Notes: generated from the sequence alone by a model not told the origin. DNA of 64,000 nucleotides from Thiomicrorhabdus sp. (GCF_963677875.1 NZ_OY782564.1:1-64000); one strand, 5' to 3'. Positions 8,150-19,052 are shown, counted from the first letter of the stretch. Translations and numbers: made by a program.

Positions 8150-10738
8150 TTATTTCGCTTCGGCCCATGCCGTTACCGAAGCCAAAGCCTCATCCAATTT
8201 ACTCGGATCATTTCCGCCAGCCTGCGCCATATCCGGACGCCCACCGCCTTTTCCACCCACCTGCTGGGCAACGTGATTAACCAGCTCGCCCGCTTTGAAC
8301 GTTGCAGTAATCGATTTACTGACACCGGCAACCAAGGCGATATTATCGCCGTCCACCGCTGCCAGAACGATGACAGCCGGTTCAAGCTTATCTTTCAGCT
8401 TATCGACTGTTTCACGCAACATATTACGATCCGCACCTTCCATTTTCGCCGCGAGAACATTTGCGTCACCGATTTTCACCGCCGAGCTTGCCAGATCGTC
8501 ACCTTGCGATGCCGCCATTTTGGCTTGCAGCTGCTTCATCTCTTTTTCCAGAGCCCGGTAATCACTCATGACCTGAGCAACCTTGCCCGCTGCCATCTGC
8601 TTGTCGGATTTCACCGTCTCGGCAATCTGGGCCAGTGATTCTTCCGCACTGTAGATCGATTGCCAGGCCGCACTACCGGTAATCGCTTCAATACGACGCA
8701 CACCGGAGGCAATCCCGCTTTCGGAAACAATGCGGAAAGGACCGATATCACCGATCGAATTAACATGGGTTCCGCCACACAATTCGATCGAGAAATCCCC
8801 CATATCGACGACACGAACCGTATCACCGTACTTTTCACCGAATAACGCCATCGCCCCCTTGGCTTTGGCATCTTCGATCGCCATTTCACTGGTGGTTACC
8901 GGCGTGTTCTGCATGATGTTCTGATTGACCAGAACCTCGATTTCATGCAACTGTTCCACCTTGATCGGTTCAAAATGCGAAAAATCGAAGCGCAGGCGCT
9001 CTGCCGAAACCAAAGAACCTTTCTGAGCGACATGACTGCCCAGAACCTGACGCAAGGCCGCATGCAACAGGTGTGTCGCCGAGTGATTACGCTCGCAGTC
9101 TCGGCGACGCTGAATATCGATTTTGGCATGCATTTTGTGTCCGACGGAAATCGAACCGGCAGTCACCTTACCGCTGTGCAGGAACAAAGCTCCCTGCTTC
9201 TGAGTATCGTCAACATGGAAGCTGTGCATCCCTTCGGTCAAACTCCCGCGGTCGGCGGTCTGCCCACCCGATTCCGCATAGAAAGGCGTCTGATCGAGCA
9301 GGACAATCCCACTGTCACCTTCATTTAGACGTTCAACCGCTTTACCGTCGACAAAAATCGCCAGCACAGTAACATCCGCTTCATCGCTCATATAACCGAT
9401 AAAACGCGTCTCGCCGTCAAATTCGATACGCTGGGAAGCGCCTGCGAAATTACTGGCCGAACGCGCACGCTCTCTTTGCGCTTCCATTGCCTTACCGAAG
9501 CCGTCGTGATCAACCTGCAAACCTTTTTCACGCGCTACGTCAGCGGTCAAATCGATAGGGAAACCGTAGGTATCGTACAATTTAAACGCCATTTCACCGT
9601 CAATGATTTTGCCTTCCATCTCTGCAATATAGTCTTCCAACAGTTTCATGCCGTTTTCCAGCGTTTCTGCAAAACGCTCTTCTTCCAGCTTCAATACGCG
9701 GATAACATTATCCTGCTCTTTCGCCAGCTCAGGATAAGCCAAGCCCATCTGCTCAACCAGCGTCGGAACCAACTGATGGAAGAAAGGTTGAGTTTGCCCC
9801 AATTTATAGCCGTGGCGAATCGCACGGCGGATAATGCGGCGCAATACATAACCGCGCCCTTCATTGGAAGGCAGAACGCCGTCGACGATGGTAAAGGCAC
9901 ACGAACGAATGTGATCGGAAATGACACGCAAAGAGCTGTTACTCAGTTCTTTTTCGCCGGTCAATTCGGAAGCTTTTTTAACCAATGCCTGGAAAAGATC
10001 GATATCGTAGTTATTGTGAACGCCCTGCATGACGGCTGCCAGACGCTCCAAGCCCATTCCCGTATCAACCGACGGCTTCGGCAAAGGCGTCAAGGTACCG
10101 TCGGCGGCACGATCGAATTGCATGAATACCAGGTTCCAGATCTCGATATAACGGTCACCATCTTCATCCGGCGAGCCCGGAGGCCCCCCGGCGACCTCAG
10201 CGCCGTGATCGTAGAAAATTTCGGTACAAGGCCCACAAGGACCGGTATCCCCCATCGACCAGAAGTTGTCCTTAGCGCCGCAACGAGAGAAACGCTGGGC
10301 GGAAATTCCCATCTCTTTCAGCCAGATATCTTCCGCTTCCTGATCTTCTTCAAAAACAGTGACCCACAGCTTCTCTTCAGGCAACTTCAATTCTTCGGTC
10401 AGAAATTTCCACGCAAACTGAATCGCTTCGCGCTTGAAATAATCGCCGAAACTGAAATTTCCCAGCATTTCAAAGAAGGTGTGGTGACGAGCGGTATAAC
10501 CGACGTTTTCCAAATCGTTATGCTTACCTCCGGCACGGATACAGCGCTGCACGCTGGTTGCACGACGGTAGTCGCGCTGCTCCTGCCCAAGGAAGGTTTC
10601 TTTGAATTGCACCATCCCTGCATTGGTAAACAGCAAGGTCGGATCGTTGGCAGGTACGACTGGGCTCGAGTGAACCGCCGTATGCTGCTGCTTAACAAAA
10701 AAGTCTATAAAAGCTTTTCTGATCTCTGCACTCGTCAT
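8150..10738 (-). CDS. alaS: Alanyl-tRNA synthetase
   Basis: An 862-residue class II synthetase that charges tRNA-Ala. Visible parts in order: the catalytic core beginning [14 protein letters not shown] with the [19 protein letters not shown] motif 2 region, the editing domain with its HSATH and CGGTH metal/tRNA-binding boxes (about 560-670), and a C-terminal C-Ala domain ending near [15 protein letters not shown] (about 830-845). Full length with no frame interruption. The large open frame on the opposite strand (9476-10765) is a shadow. Confidence 0.98.
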   Translation of the reverse strand: MTSAEIRKAFIDFFVKQQHTAVHSSPVVPANDPTLLFTNAGMVQFKETFLGQEQRDYRRATSVQRCIRAGGKHNDLENVGYTARHHTFFEMLGNFSFGDYFKREAIQFAWKFLTEELKLPEEKLWVTVFEEDQEAEDIWLKEMGISAQRFSRCGAKDNFWSMGDTGPCGPCTEIFYDHGAEVAGGPPGSPDEDGDRYIEIWNLVFMQFDRAADGTLTPLPKPSVDTGMGLERLAAVMQGVHNNYDIDLFQALVKKASELTGEKELSNSSLRVISDHIRSCAFTIVDGVLPSNEGRGYVLRRIIRRAIRHGYKLGQTQPFFHQLVPTLVEQMGLAYPELAKEQDNVIRVLKLEEERFAETLENGMKLLEDYIAEMEGKIIDGEMAFKLYDTYGFPIDLTADVAREKGLQVDHDGFGKAMEAQRERARSASNFAGASQRIEFDGETRFIGYMSDEADVTVLAIFVDGKAVERLNEGDSGIVLLDQTPFYAESGGQTADRGSLTEGMHSFHVDDTQKQGALFLHSGKVTAGSISVGHKMHAKIDIQRRRDCERNHSATHLLHAALRQVLGSHVAQKGSLVSAERLRFDFSHFEPIKVEQLHEIEVLVNQNIMQNTPVTTSEMAIEDAKAKGAMALFGEKYGDTVRVVDMGDFSIELCGGTHVNSIGDIGPFRIVSESGIASGVRRIEAITGSAAWQSIYSAEESLAQIAETVKSDKQMAAGKVAQVMSDYRALEKEMKQLQAKMAASQGDDLASSAVKIGDANVLAAKMEGADRNMLRETVDKLKDKLEPAVIVLAAVDGDNIALVAGVSKSITATFKAGELVNHVAQQVGGKGGGRPDMAQAGGNDPSKLDEALASVTAWAEAK

Positions 10739-10776
10739 GTGAATAGAACCTTAAAACGTAACTAAAAATTGACGAA

Positions 10777-10806
10777 AGCCCGATTCACGACAATCGTGAA
10801 TCAGGC
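10777..10806 (-). other. 13-bp hairpin between recX and alaS
   Basis: AGCCcGATTCACGA and TCGTGAATCaGGCT form a near-perfect stem with a three-base loop in the 88-base recX-alaS gap. On the minus strand only a weak T-rich stretch follows (TTTCGTCAATTTTT), so it could be a weak terminator, an attenuator or an RNA processing signal. Confidence 0.5.
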
Positions 10807-10826
10807 TCTCCGTTAAATCCGTCACC

Positions 10827-11384
10827 TCAACGGAACGCTTTGCGAATCGTTGAAGCATAAAACCCCCGGCTTTGCAGAAAACGCATCCGCTTTGCCTGCT
10901 CCTTCATCTCCTCGGGACGCCGGGAACTTGCATATTTTTTCTCCAGAATCTGGCGCGCAGACGAAACCCAGTCGTCCTCTTCCCAGTCCAGATAAACATC
11001 AATCAGATGCTCGTCATCGCAGGTTTGCTGCAACTTCTGGCGAATTTTCAAAGGCCCCTGACCCTTGCCACTCAAACTATTGACCGCCTGCTCGATATAA
11101 CGCTCGTCACTCTGCCAACGGCGCTTAACACAAAGTTGCAGGACATCGTCAATCAGTTCACTCAAAGCGGCTTGATCAAGTCCACTCTCTTCCTGTAATT
11201 CCGCCGACCAAGGGAATTTAGTGCGTAACTTCTGTCTGAGTTCTTTCAAACCGTGTTCACGCTGGGCCAGCAAAGCCACCGCTCGCGCTTCGATCTGCTG
11301 ACCGAACACGCCAAAAACCTGTTTTGCTTCCGGTTCTTCAGCCAGCAGTCCGCGTTCAGCCAGAAATTCTTCCGCCGATTTCAA
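10827..11384 (-). CDS. recX: RecA modulator RecX
   Basis: A 185-residue alpha-helical protein of three-helix repeats that binds RecA filaments and limits their activity. Family signatures include 'ALLAQREHGLKELRQKL', 'DERYIEQAV' and 'KGQGPLKIRQKL', and the C-terminal 'RRPEEMKEQAKRMRFLQSRG'. It starts five bases after recA, so it should be co-transcribed and perhaps translationally coupled. Slightly longer than E. coli RecX (166) because of an N-terminal extension of about 30 residues. Confidence 0.93.
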   Translation of the reverse strand: MKSAEEFLAERGLLAEEPEAKQVFGVFGQQIEARAVALLAQREHGLKELRQKLRTKFPWSAELQEESGLDQAALSELIDDVLQLCVKRRWQSDERYIEQAVNSLSGKGQGPLKIRQKLQQTCDDEHLIDVYLDWEEDDWVSSARQILEKKYASSRRPEEMKEQAKRMRFLQSRGFYASTIRKAFR

Positions 11385-11389
11385 AACGC

Positions 11390-12448
11390 TTAGAAACCTT
11401 CAAGCAGTCCGGCTTCCGGAGCTTCCGCATCAGAGTCTTCGGTCACCGTTTTTTTATTCTGAGGCATCAATTTAGCCTTGATTTGTCCCATCACCTCTTC
11501 AGCAGCATCCGGATTATCAATAAAGAACTGACGCGCATTGTCTTTTCCCTGACCGATTTTCTGACCGTTATAGCTATACCAGGAACCGGACTTTTCAATC
11601 AGCTTCTCTTTAACCCCCAGATCGATGATTTCACCTTCGCGGGAAATCCCCTGACCATACAAAATATCGAATTCGACCTGTCTGAACGGAGGAGCGACTT
11701 TATTTTTAACAACCTTGACTCGGGTTTCATTCCCCAGAATTTCGTCGCCTTTTTTAATCGCTCCGATTCGGCGAATATCCAAACGCACCGATGAGTAGAA
11801 CTTCAGCGCATTCCCGCCGGTGGTCGTTTCCGGATTACCAAACATCACACCGATCTTCATACGAATCTGGTTAATGAAGATCACCAGAGTGTTGGTTCGT
11901 TTGATATTCGCTGTCAGTTTACGCAACGCCTGAGACATCAGACGAGCTTGAAGACCAACATGTGAATCCCCCATATCGCCTTCAATTTCCGCTTTCGGTG
12001 TCAAAGCCGCTACCGAGTCGACAACGACGATATCCACGGCGCCTGAACGCACCAGAGAATCGGTAATTTCCAAAGCCTGTTCACCCGTATCCGGCTGAGA
12101 GACCAACAAGTTATCAATATCGACGCCCAGTTTCTCTGCATAAATCGGATCCAGGGCATGCTCGGCATCGATGAATGCGGCGGTACCACCGGCTTTTTGC
12201 ATTTCAGCAATCGCATGCAACGTCAGGGTGGTTTTCCCTGAAGATTCCGGGCCGTAAATTTCGATAACACGACCTTTAGGCAAACCGCCGATTCCTAAGG
12301 CAATATCCAACCCGAGCGAACCGGTTGAGACGGCTTCAATGTCTCTCGGCGCACTGTTGTCGCCCATACGCATAATCGAGCCTTTGCCGAACTGCTTTTC
12401 AATTTGTCCTAAAGCCGCCGCCAAGGCTTTTTTCTTATTATCATCCAT
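11390..12448 (-). CDS. recA: Recombinase RecA
   Basis: A 352-residue recombinase that forms filaments on ssDNA, drives strand exchange and triggers SOS self-cleavage of LexA. Walker A GPESSGKT is at about 66-73; the L1/L2 DNA loops and the [19 protein letters not shown] stretch are intact. I place the start at 12448 ([20 protein letters not shown]) rather than an upstream ATG at 12532, because AAAGGGGA lies ten bases before it and E. coli RecA is 353 residues. I saw no CTGT-N8-ACAG LexA box upstream, so SOS control may use a different operator. Confidence 0.98.
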   Translation of the reverse strand: MDDNKKKALAAALGQIEKQFGKGSIMRMGDNSAPRDIEAVSTGSLGLDIALGIGGLPKGRVIEIYGPESSGKTTLTLHAIAEMQKAGGTAAFIDAEHALDPIYAEKLGVDIDNLLVSQPDTGEQALEITDSLVRSGAVDIVVVDSVAALTPKAEIEGDMGDSHVGLQARLMSQALRKLTANIKRTNTLVIFINQIRMKIGVMFGNPETTTGGNALKFYSSVRLDIRRIGAIKKGDEILGNETRVKVVKNKVAPPFRQVEFDILYGQGISREGEIIDLGVKEKLIEKSGSWYSYNGQKIGQGKDNARQFFIDNPDAAEEVMGQIKAKLMPQNKKTVTEDSDAEAPEAGLLEGF

Positions 12449-12536
12449 GGGTGCCGTCCCCTTTCTGTTGTAGCTGATGTCTGGTTTATCGTTTGCCGGA
12501 TCGAACCGGTCCGCAATGCGGATTCCGGCCACGAAA

Positions 12537-12594
12537 AACCCCTTGTTTCATCGGGAAATTAAACCGAATTTCGACGACGAAAAACAAAGGGTTA
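12537..12594 (-). terminator. Large hairpin with T-run between pncC and recA
   Basis: On the minus strand AACCCTTTGTTT and AAACAAGGGGTT pair around a 34-base loop and are followed by TTTTT. It lies 90-145 bases before the recA start, between pncC and recA. It may end pncC transcripts or act as a recA leader attenuator; the long loop makes a plain terminator less certain. Confidence 0.45.
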
Positions 12595-12734
12595 TTTGAT
12601 TTTTTACGAGCCTGAATCAAAAGCGGAATTATCCCATAAATTTTCCCTAAATCCTAGAAAAGTAAACTTTTATGGCTCTGTTCGCTGCAACCCCACTGCC
12701 GCCCTTCGACGAAACACCGGGCACTCGACACAAA

Positions 12735-13220
12735 TCAAGCTTCCAGCAACTTCACAATGCCAAGCAATGCCGTTTCCGTCGTCTGTACCCGCACGGCCTG
12801 CCGATCGCCATCAAACTGAAATTTCTGCGCCACGACGTCTTCACGACCGCGAATCGCCCAAGCCAGCCATACGGTTCCCACCGGCTTATCCGGCGTTCCC
12901 CCGCCCGGACCGGCAATGCCGCTGCAAGCCACACTGACACTGGCGTGGGATCGCTGTAAAGCGCTTAACGCCATCTCCTCAACGCAGGCTTTGCTGACTG
13001 CCCCTTTGGTCTGCAGAGTGGTCTCTTTCACCCCCAACATCTCTCGTTTGGATTCATAGCTGTAAGTGATGTACGCACGATCAAACCACGCTGTACTGCC
13101 GCCGATTGACGTCAAAGCCTCGGCGATCATACCGCCGGTGCAGGATTCTGCCGTTACCACCACGGCCTTATGCTCCTTCAGCTTTCCGCCCACTTCCGTC
13201 ATCAGAGTCTCAAACTGCAT
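12735..13220 (-). CDS. pncC: Nicotinamide-nucleotide amidase (CinA C-terminal type)
   Basis: A 161-residue enzyme that deamidates NMN to nicotinate mononucleotide in pyridine-nucleotide recycling. Family motifs: TAESCTGGMIAEALTSIGGS (about 23-42, with the catalytic Ser/Lys region) and SGIAGPGGGTPDKPVGTVW (about 103-121). I chose ATG 13220 because AGGAAG lies just upstream; an ATG at 13235 lacks a site. It is the stand-alone amidase without the N-terminal MoaB-like CinA domain. Upstream of recA on the same strand, the order seen in many gammaproteobacteria. Confidence 0.93.
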   Translation of the reverse strand: MQFETLMTEVGGKLKEHKAVVVTAESCTGGMIAEALTSIGGSTAWFDRAYITYSYESKREMLGVKETTLQTKGAVSKACVEEMALSALQRSHASVSVACSGIAGPGGGTPDKPVGTVWLAWAIRGREDVVAQKFQFDGDRQAVRVQTTETALLGIVKLLEA

Positions 13221-13367
13221 CTTCTTCCTCACCATTTGATCGCCGGATCCGGCTCCGCTCTTCCCGGAATACCGATTGCGCCCGACAAGCGTTTGCTATC
13301 CCTTTAAATATCGCCTAGCATACTCTTTTTTCGGTCTCTTTAAAACCAATCAACGCGACGGACTTCC

Positions 13368-15970
13368 ATGACACAAAGCAAGCACACCCCGATGATGCAG
13401 CAATATCTTGCCATTAAAGCGCAAAATCCGGATTATCTGCTGTTTTATCGCATGGGCGACTTCTACGAACTTTTTTATGAAGATGCCCGGAAAGCCGCCA
13501 AATTACTCGACATCACCTTAACGGCTCGCGGAAAATCCGGCGGGGCTCCGATCCCAATGGCCGGCATCCCACACCACGCCTCCGAAAACTATCTGGCAAA
13601 GCTGGTAAAACTGGGCGAATCGGTAGCAATTTGCGAACAGATCGGAGACCCGGCCACCAGCAAAGGCCCGGTTGAACGTAAAGTCGTACGCATCATCACT
13701 CCGGGCACCCTTGTCGAAGAAGCTTTGCTCGAAGAACGCAGCGAAAATTTACTGGCGGCAATTCATCAAACGCAAAGCGATTTTGCCATCGCCAGCCTGG
13801 ATGCTGCCAGCGGTCGATTCGAAACCACCCAGCTGGACTCACTGGATGCCCTGATCGCTGAACTGGAACGCTTGAAACCCAGCGAGTTACTGGTCGCCGA
13901 TGCTTTCCGATCTGGCCGAGCAACTCCCGCAATCAACACGCTCCGCGACAACACTGCGCAACTACCCGCACTGGAATTTCGATGACGAGAGTGGCCGCAA
14001 GCGTTTAATCGACCAGTTCCAGACTCAGGATCTTCGAGCCTTTGGCTGTGAAGACAAACCGTGCATCATCAGCGCGGCCGGAGCAATCCTGCATTATGCG
14101 CAAAGCATGTTGCAAAACAGTCTGCCATATATCACCGGACTGCATTACTATCAAACCGATCGGGTTCTGATAATGGATCCGGTCAGTCGCCGCAACCTTG
14201 AAATCGATCAGAATCTCAGCGGTGGGCACCATAACACCCTGCTGTCCATTCTCGACCAAACCGCAACTCCGATGGGTAGCCGACTGTTACGCCAGCTGGC
14301 TCAACCAACCCTTGCAATACAGCAACGAATTGATTCATCGTCAGGATGCCGTCGAAACACTTTTTCACGCCATGATTGAAGAGGAGCTGCGCGACCGTCT
14401 AAAACAGATCGGCGACATGGAGCGCGATTCTCAGTCGAGTCGCATTAAATTCCGCCCGCCCCAGGGATCTGCAACAACTCGGCCGCGCGTTTGCCAACCT
14501 TCCGCAACTGCAGCAACTTCTCAAGCCGCTGGAAGCACAACGCCTGCTGGAAATTGACTGCTACCGTCGCCGAATATCCCACATTTGGCCGAGCTGCTGG
14601 AAAAAGCGATCATTGAGAATCCGCCTGTGCTGCTGCGCGACGGCGGCGTCATTGCCGAAGGTTTTGACGCCGAACTCGACGAATTGCGCAATCTGAAACA
14701 TCAGGCCGGAGACTATCTGCTGAAATTGGAAACCCGCGAACGCGACCGTACCGGCATCTCGACCTTGAAAGTCGGCTACAATCGAGTTCACGGCTACTAT
14801 ATTGAAATCAGCAAAGCCCAACTCCGATGCCGTACCCGCTGAATACGTCCGGCGCCAAACCTTGAAAAATCAGGAACGTTACATCCTGCCGGAATTGAAA
14901 GAATTCGAAGACAAAATTCTCAGCGCGGGAGAAAAAGCACTCGCCAGAGAAAAATGGCTCTACCAACAATTACTTGACCGGCTGAACGAGGAGCTACGCC
15001 CCTTGCAGGCAACAGCACAGGCGTTATCCGAGCTGGATGTCTTAAACAATCTCGCCCGACAGGCCCGTTTACTCAACCTTTGGCCGCCCGCGCTTGACGC
15101 AGACTTCCGGCATTCAGATCAAGCAAGGAAGACACCTGACCCGTCGAAGCGCTCTCGTCGGAACCTTTTATTCCGAACGATATCGATTTCGGTGAACAGC
15201 GTCGCCTGCAGATCGTCACAGGCCCGAATATGGGCGGTAAATCAACCTTTATGCGTCAAACCGCTTTGATCACTCTGCTGGCCTTTATCGGCAGTTTTGT
15301 ACCGGCAGAGGCGGCTGAAATCGGCCCGGTAGACCGAATATTCACCCGCATAGGCGCTTCGGACGACCTGACTTCCGGGCGCTCGACCTTCATGGTGGAA
15401 ATGACCGAAACCGCCAATATCCTTCTGCATGCCAGCGAACATTCCTTGATTCTGATGGATGAAGTCGGACGCGGCACCTCGACTTTTGACGGTCTGGCAC
15501 TGGCTCTGGCAATTGCCGAACATCTCGCCACCCGAATCAAAGGCTATTGCCTGTTCGCCACCCACTATTTCGAATTAACCGCTCTGGCGGAACGTTTTGA
15601 CAACACAGTCAACATCCATCTGGACGCAATTGAACATCAGGATAAAATTGTGTTTCTGCATCAGGTACACGAAGGGCCAGCTTCACAAAGTTACGGCCTT
15701 CAGGTCGCCGCCTTGGCGGGTGTACCAAAAAGCGTGATCAAGGCCGCAAAAACCCACCTGCATCAATTGGAAAACCAAAGCGTTGCCCAACAGCAGGCGA
15801 CTCAGCCGTCCGACTTCCCGGTTCAGCAATTCGATCTGTTCAGTGCCCCCGACCCGCGCTGTGAAAACATCCAACAGCGACTGCAGGAGATCGATCCAAA
15901 CGACCTGTCTCCACGTCAGGCGTTAGAGATACTCTACGAACTGAAACAACTTGAATCCAAACACGATTAA
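13368..15970 (+). pseudogene. mutS: DNA mismatch repair protein MutS with seven frameshifts
   Basis: The full MutS sequence is present but spread over three frames. Single-base insertions at about 13907, 14296, 14426, 14822, 15083 and 15142 and one missing base near 14584 must be corrected; then 2598 bases encode 865 residues, close to E. coli MutS (853). The mismatch-binding domain ([10 protein letters not shown], Phe-x-Glu loop) and the ATPase ([15 protein letters not shown], then [16 protein letters not shown]) are intact. Between breaks the protein is well conserved with no in-frame stops. As written no functional MutS is made. Flanking genes have no indels, so either very recent inactivation or local sequence error. 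Confidence 0.9.
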
Positions 15971-15984
15971 AACAAGGAATCCGC

Positions 15985-16851
15985 ATGCAGCAAGCGATGA
16001 TTGCAGAAATCGATCAAGAAAATTTTCAGGAACTGGTTATCCACGCCTCATCCAAATTTCCGGTTTTTCTGCACTTCTGGTCCCCACAAGATGCCATGAG
16101 CCAGGAAGCTAACCGTCTACTTGAAACACTGGCCCAGCGTTACGCAGGAAAATGGATTTTGGCCAAACTCAACACCGCCGCCCAAAGCGAACTGAGCCAG
16201 CGCTTCGGCGCACCGCGGACCCCGATGGTCAAGATCATCGAGAACGCGGCAGCGGTTCGCCAGATCGATGGTCTGAAAAGCGAACAGGAATACCAGACTC
16301 TGATCGAGGAATTCATCAACCAAGACCCATCGGAAATCCTCCGCAAGCAGGCTGCTCAGGCTTATGCTACGGGCGATACCGAACTGACTGAAAACAAGTT
16401 GAAACAAGCTGTTCAGACCAATCCGGAGAACGATAAATCCCATCTAGACCTGACTCAGCTGTACTTTCGTCAAGGACGACTGGACGAAGCGCAGCAACTG
16501 TTCGAGGCTTTACCTGAAAGCAGTCGCCAAACACCTCAAGGCATTTATATTTCCGGATTATTTTTTTTCCGGCAAGTTGCCGATACCCTTCCCGACCCGG
16601 CCGAGATTCAACGGCGCATTCAAATCTCTCAAGACGATGGCGACGCTTTGTTCGCCCTCAGCGGCTACTTACTGATCAACGGGCATGAGGAAAAAGCTCT
16701 GCAGACCCTGATGAAACTCTATGTTCTGGAGAAAAGCGACGAGAATTCGCGCGCGCAGCAGGCGCTTTTAAAAGCTTTTGAAATGCTGAACACTGCGGCA
16801 CCGCAACTGGTTGCAAGCTATCGCAGAAAATATCAGAATTTACTCTATTAA
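15985..16851 (+). CDS. cnoX: CnoX/YbbN-like thioredoxin-TPR protein
   Basis: A 288-residue protein with an N-terminal thioredoxin fold (residues 1-110; FPVFLHFWSPQDAMSQEANRL and the cis-Pro in RTPMVKI) and C-terminal tetratricopeptide-like helices. It resembles E. coli YbbN/CnoX, a holdase that hands clients to GroEL and DnaK. The usual WCxxC or SxxC active site is replaced by WSPQDAM with no cysteine, so no redox chemistry is expected. It starts 14 bases after mutS behind AAGGAA and may be co-transcribed. Confidence 0.8.
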   Translation: MQQAMIAEIDQENFQELVIHASSKFPVFLHFWSPQDAMSQEANRLLETLAQRYAGKWILAKLNTAAQSELSQRFGAPRTPMVKIIENAAAVRQIDGLKSEQEYQTLIEEFINQDPSEILRKQAAQAYATGDTELTENKLKQAVQTNPENDKSHLDLTQLYFRQGRLDEAQQLFEALPESSRQTPQGIYISGLFFFRQVADTLPDPAEIQRRIQISQDDGDALFALSGYLLINGHEEKALQTLMKLYVLEKSDENSRAQQALLKAFEMLNTAAPQLVASYRRKYQNLLY

Positions 16852-16938
16852 ACCGATACAATCTAAATAACCAGCCGCCGCAAACCCGGCTAAACCAAAC
16901 ATCGAGCAGAAGAAGCTTGAAAATCAAAGGAGTGATTT

Positions 16939-17478
16939 GTGGAACTCAAGAATTCTGAAAACAGCTACGGCGTCATCAGCCGAGCCAATCACTGGCTCTC
17001 AGCGGTGCTTTTTATCGGCTTGATCTTTCTGGGCATTTATATGCATGAACTGGAAAAAAGCCCCGAAAAATTTGCGCTTTACGATCTGCACAAATCCTTG
17101 GGAATCGGTTTATTCATCTTGATGATTCTTCGTCTGCTCTGGCTAAAAATCAGCCCGAACCCTGAACAACTTTCCAAAACCCGGTTTGAACACATTCTAG
17201 GTCATGCCACCAAAGGCCTGCTTTATCTGGCGATGTTGATGCTGCCGATTTCCGGCTGGGTCATGTCCAATTCAGGCGGGCACGAAGTTGCGTTTTTCGA
17301 TCTGTTTACCCTGCCAAGCATTGTCGGTGAAAATCACGATATCCACGAAATTGCCGAAGGCATTCACGAAATCGGAAAATGGATGCTGTTACTCATCCTG
17401 TTGCATATTGCCGGTGCCTTGAAACATCATTTTATTTATAAGGATTCGACACTGATGAGAATGCTGGGGCGCAAATAA
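16939..17478 (+). CDS. Prokaryotic cytochrome b561
   Basis: A 179-residue four-helix inner-membrane di-haem protein related to E. coli CybB. Candidate haem ligands: His in RANHWLSA (about 15), His in YDLHKSLG (about 51), and His in LLHIAGALKHH (about 154-161). Such proteins pass electrons from quinol, and some relatives act as superoxide:quinone oxidoreductases. The start is GTG 16939 with AAGGAG just upstream. A GCCCGCC/GGCGGG hairpin without a T-run follows at 17499-17515. Confidence 0.88.
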   Translation: MELKNSENSYGVISRANHWLSAVLFIGLIFLGIYMHELEKSPEKFALYDLHKSLGIGLFILMILRLLWLKISPNPEQLSKTRFEHILGHATKGLLYLAMLMLPISGWVMSNSGGHEVAFFDLFTLPSIVGENHDIHEIAEGIHEIGKWMLLLILLHIAGALKHHFIYKDSTLMRMLGRK

Positions 17479-17552
17479 GCGCTCGCCGAATAATGATTGC
17501 CCGCCTTCAGGCGGGAATCCCCGACTCGCTTTACCCAAAACACTGAAAAACT

Positions 17553-18395
17553 ATGCAAATCGATCAATTAAAAAATACCACTCTCTGCCTGGGTGTTGCC
17601 GGAAATTTTGCCGGCCACCTGGAACAGGCCGGCGAAACACCAGACTTTGTCAATGTTAAGACACAAAGCGCCACGGCACCCAAAGGCATATTTCCATACT
17701 ATGTGCCGGGCAATCCGCAGCAGATCGGTGTTTTCCCACTGGCCGACAAGCGCATTCAATACCCAACGGATTTAGCCGAAGACGCTCATTTGCAAGCTGA
17801 ACCGGAAGTCTGCGTCCTGTTCGACGCTCATTATGAATTTGGCAAAATCACCGAATTAAAGCCCCGGTTTTTTGCCGCTTTCAACGACTGCTCAATCCGC
17901 AAACCCGGAGCCAAGAAAATCAGCGAGAAGAAGAATTGGGGAGAGGCAACCAAAGGCATTGCAGGACAATTTCTACCGGTAACCTCGCTGGCCGAAGGCG
18001 GTGAGCTGGACACCTATCGCATCGCTTCTTTTCTTGAAAGAAACGGGGAGATTCACGCTTATGGAAATGACAGCGCCGTCACCTCCTACTCTTATTTTCA
18101 CCAGCAACTGATGCAATGGATGATCGACAAACTCAACCACCAAGCAGATTTCGGCCCACTGGAAAACCTGAACCAACTCGTTCATCAATCCGGTTTCCCG
18201 AAACAGATCATGGTCAGTCTGGGCGCCACAACCTATACCGAATTCGGCGAATCCGTATTTTTGCAACCGGGCGACCGGATCGCCATTTATGTCTACAACA
18301 ATCAAAAACATACGCCCGAACAGATCGCTGCGCATGCTCACGGAACCCCTCTCGAATTAAACGACTGCTCGCTGCTGCGTCAGGAAATTGTATAA
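17553..18395 (+). CDS. DUF5718 family protein
   Basis: A 280-residue soluble protein I place in DUF5718. Segments such as GIFPYYVPG (about 50), EPEVCVLFD (about 85) and FNDCSIRKPG (about 110) suggest a fumarylacetoacetate-hydrolase-like fold, where acidic residues bind a divalent metal; that is inference from pattern. No signal peptide or membrane segment. It is 12 bases upstream of the DUF1415 gene, probably one operon. Function unknown. Confidence 0.6.
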   Translation: MQIDQLKNTTLCLGVAGNFAGHLEQAGETPDFVNVKTQSATAPKGIFPYYVPGNPQQIGVFPLADKRIQYPTDLAEDAHLQAEPEVCVLFDAHYEFGKITELKPRFFAAFNDCSIRKPGAKKISEKKNWGEATKGIAGQFLPVTSLAEGGELDTYRIASFLERNGEIHAYGNDSAVTSYSYFHQQLMQWMIDKLNHQADFGPLENLNQLVHQSGFPKQIMVSLGATTYTEFGESVFLQPGDRIAIYVYNNQKHTPEQIAAHAHGTPLELNDCSLLRQEIV

Positions 18396-18407
18396 AGAGA
18401 AATTCCG

Positions 18408-19001
18408 ATGGCATCTGAAAAAAGTTACCGAGAAGAGGAAATTGCCCAAGTTAGAAGCTGGCTGGAGCAGGTTGTAGTCGGTTTAAACCTGTGTCCGTTT
18501 GCAAAACACCCTTACCAGAACAATCAGATTCATTTTGCCGTTAGCCTGGCCCAGGATGAAGAAACCCTGCTTCAGGACCTTCTGTTTGAGTTGCAGGAGC
18601 TGGAGCGGCTCGACTCTAAAGAACGGGATACCACCCTGCTCATCGTGCCGGAAATGCTACAGTCCTTCGACGATTTCAATAATTTCCTGGACTGGAGCGA
18701 TGCCTTAATTTACCAGCAAGGATGGCGCGGAACCTTTCAAATCGCCACCTTCCATCCCAATTATCGTTTTGCGCAAACAGAAGAACACGACGACGACAAT
18801 CTTACTAATCAGGCACCCTTGCCAATTCTGCACATTCTGCGCGAAACAAGCATTGAAAAAGCTCTTGAGCATTACCCTGAAGATCCCGAAACTATTTTTC
18901 AGCGAAATATCCAGACTGTCCGTAACCTCAGCATACAGCAGAAACGTCAACTGTTTCCCCACCTCTTTAGTCAGACAAACAACCTAAAAGACAATGATTG
19001 A
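18408..19001 (+). CDS. DUF1415 family protein
   Basis: A 197-residue cytosolic protein of the DUF1415 family, recognisable by VGLNLCPFAK near residue 27, a central 'TTLLIVPEML' strand and FQIATFHPNYRFAQT near residue 105, followed by 'NRAPxPxLHILRE'-like sequence (here NQAPLPILHILRE). One conserved cysteine sits in the CPFAK box. Function is not known. It starts 12 bases after the DUF5718 gene. Confidence 0.8.
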   Translation: MASEKSYREEEIAQVRSWLEQVVVGLNLCPFAKHPYQNNQIHFAVSLAQDEETLLQDLLFELQELERLDSKERDTTLLIVPEMLQSFDDFNNFLDWSDALIYQQGWRGTFQIATFHPNYRFAQTEEHDDDNLTNQAPLPILHILRETSIEKALEHYPEDPETIFQRNIQTVRNLSIQQKRQLFPHLFSQTNNLKDND

Positions 19002-19052
19002 GAAAACCGCGGCGGCATAAATAACACCGCCAAACACTCAAAGGAGCTTTTC

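Noticed and set aside
9476..10765. 429-residue plus-strand frame
   Set aside because: It is exactly antisense to alaS, which is complete and conserved; biased codons of alaS keep the other strand open.
12449..12532. Longer recA start adding 28 residues
   Set aside because: The extension has no family similarity, and the ATG at 12448 has a good ribosome-binding site.
12596..12959. Two plus-strand frames before mutS
   Set aside because: Mostly antisense to pncC, Pro/Arg-rich, without ribosome-binding sites.
13368..15970. Programmed frameshifting in mutS
   Set aside because: Seven shifts in both directions without slippery heptamers are not compatible with programmed recoding.
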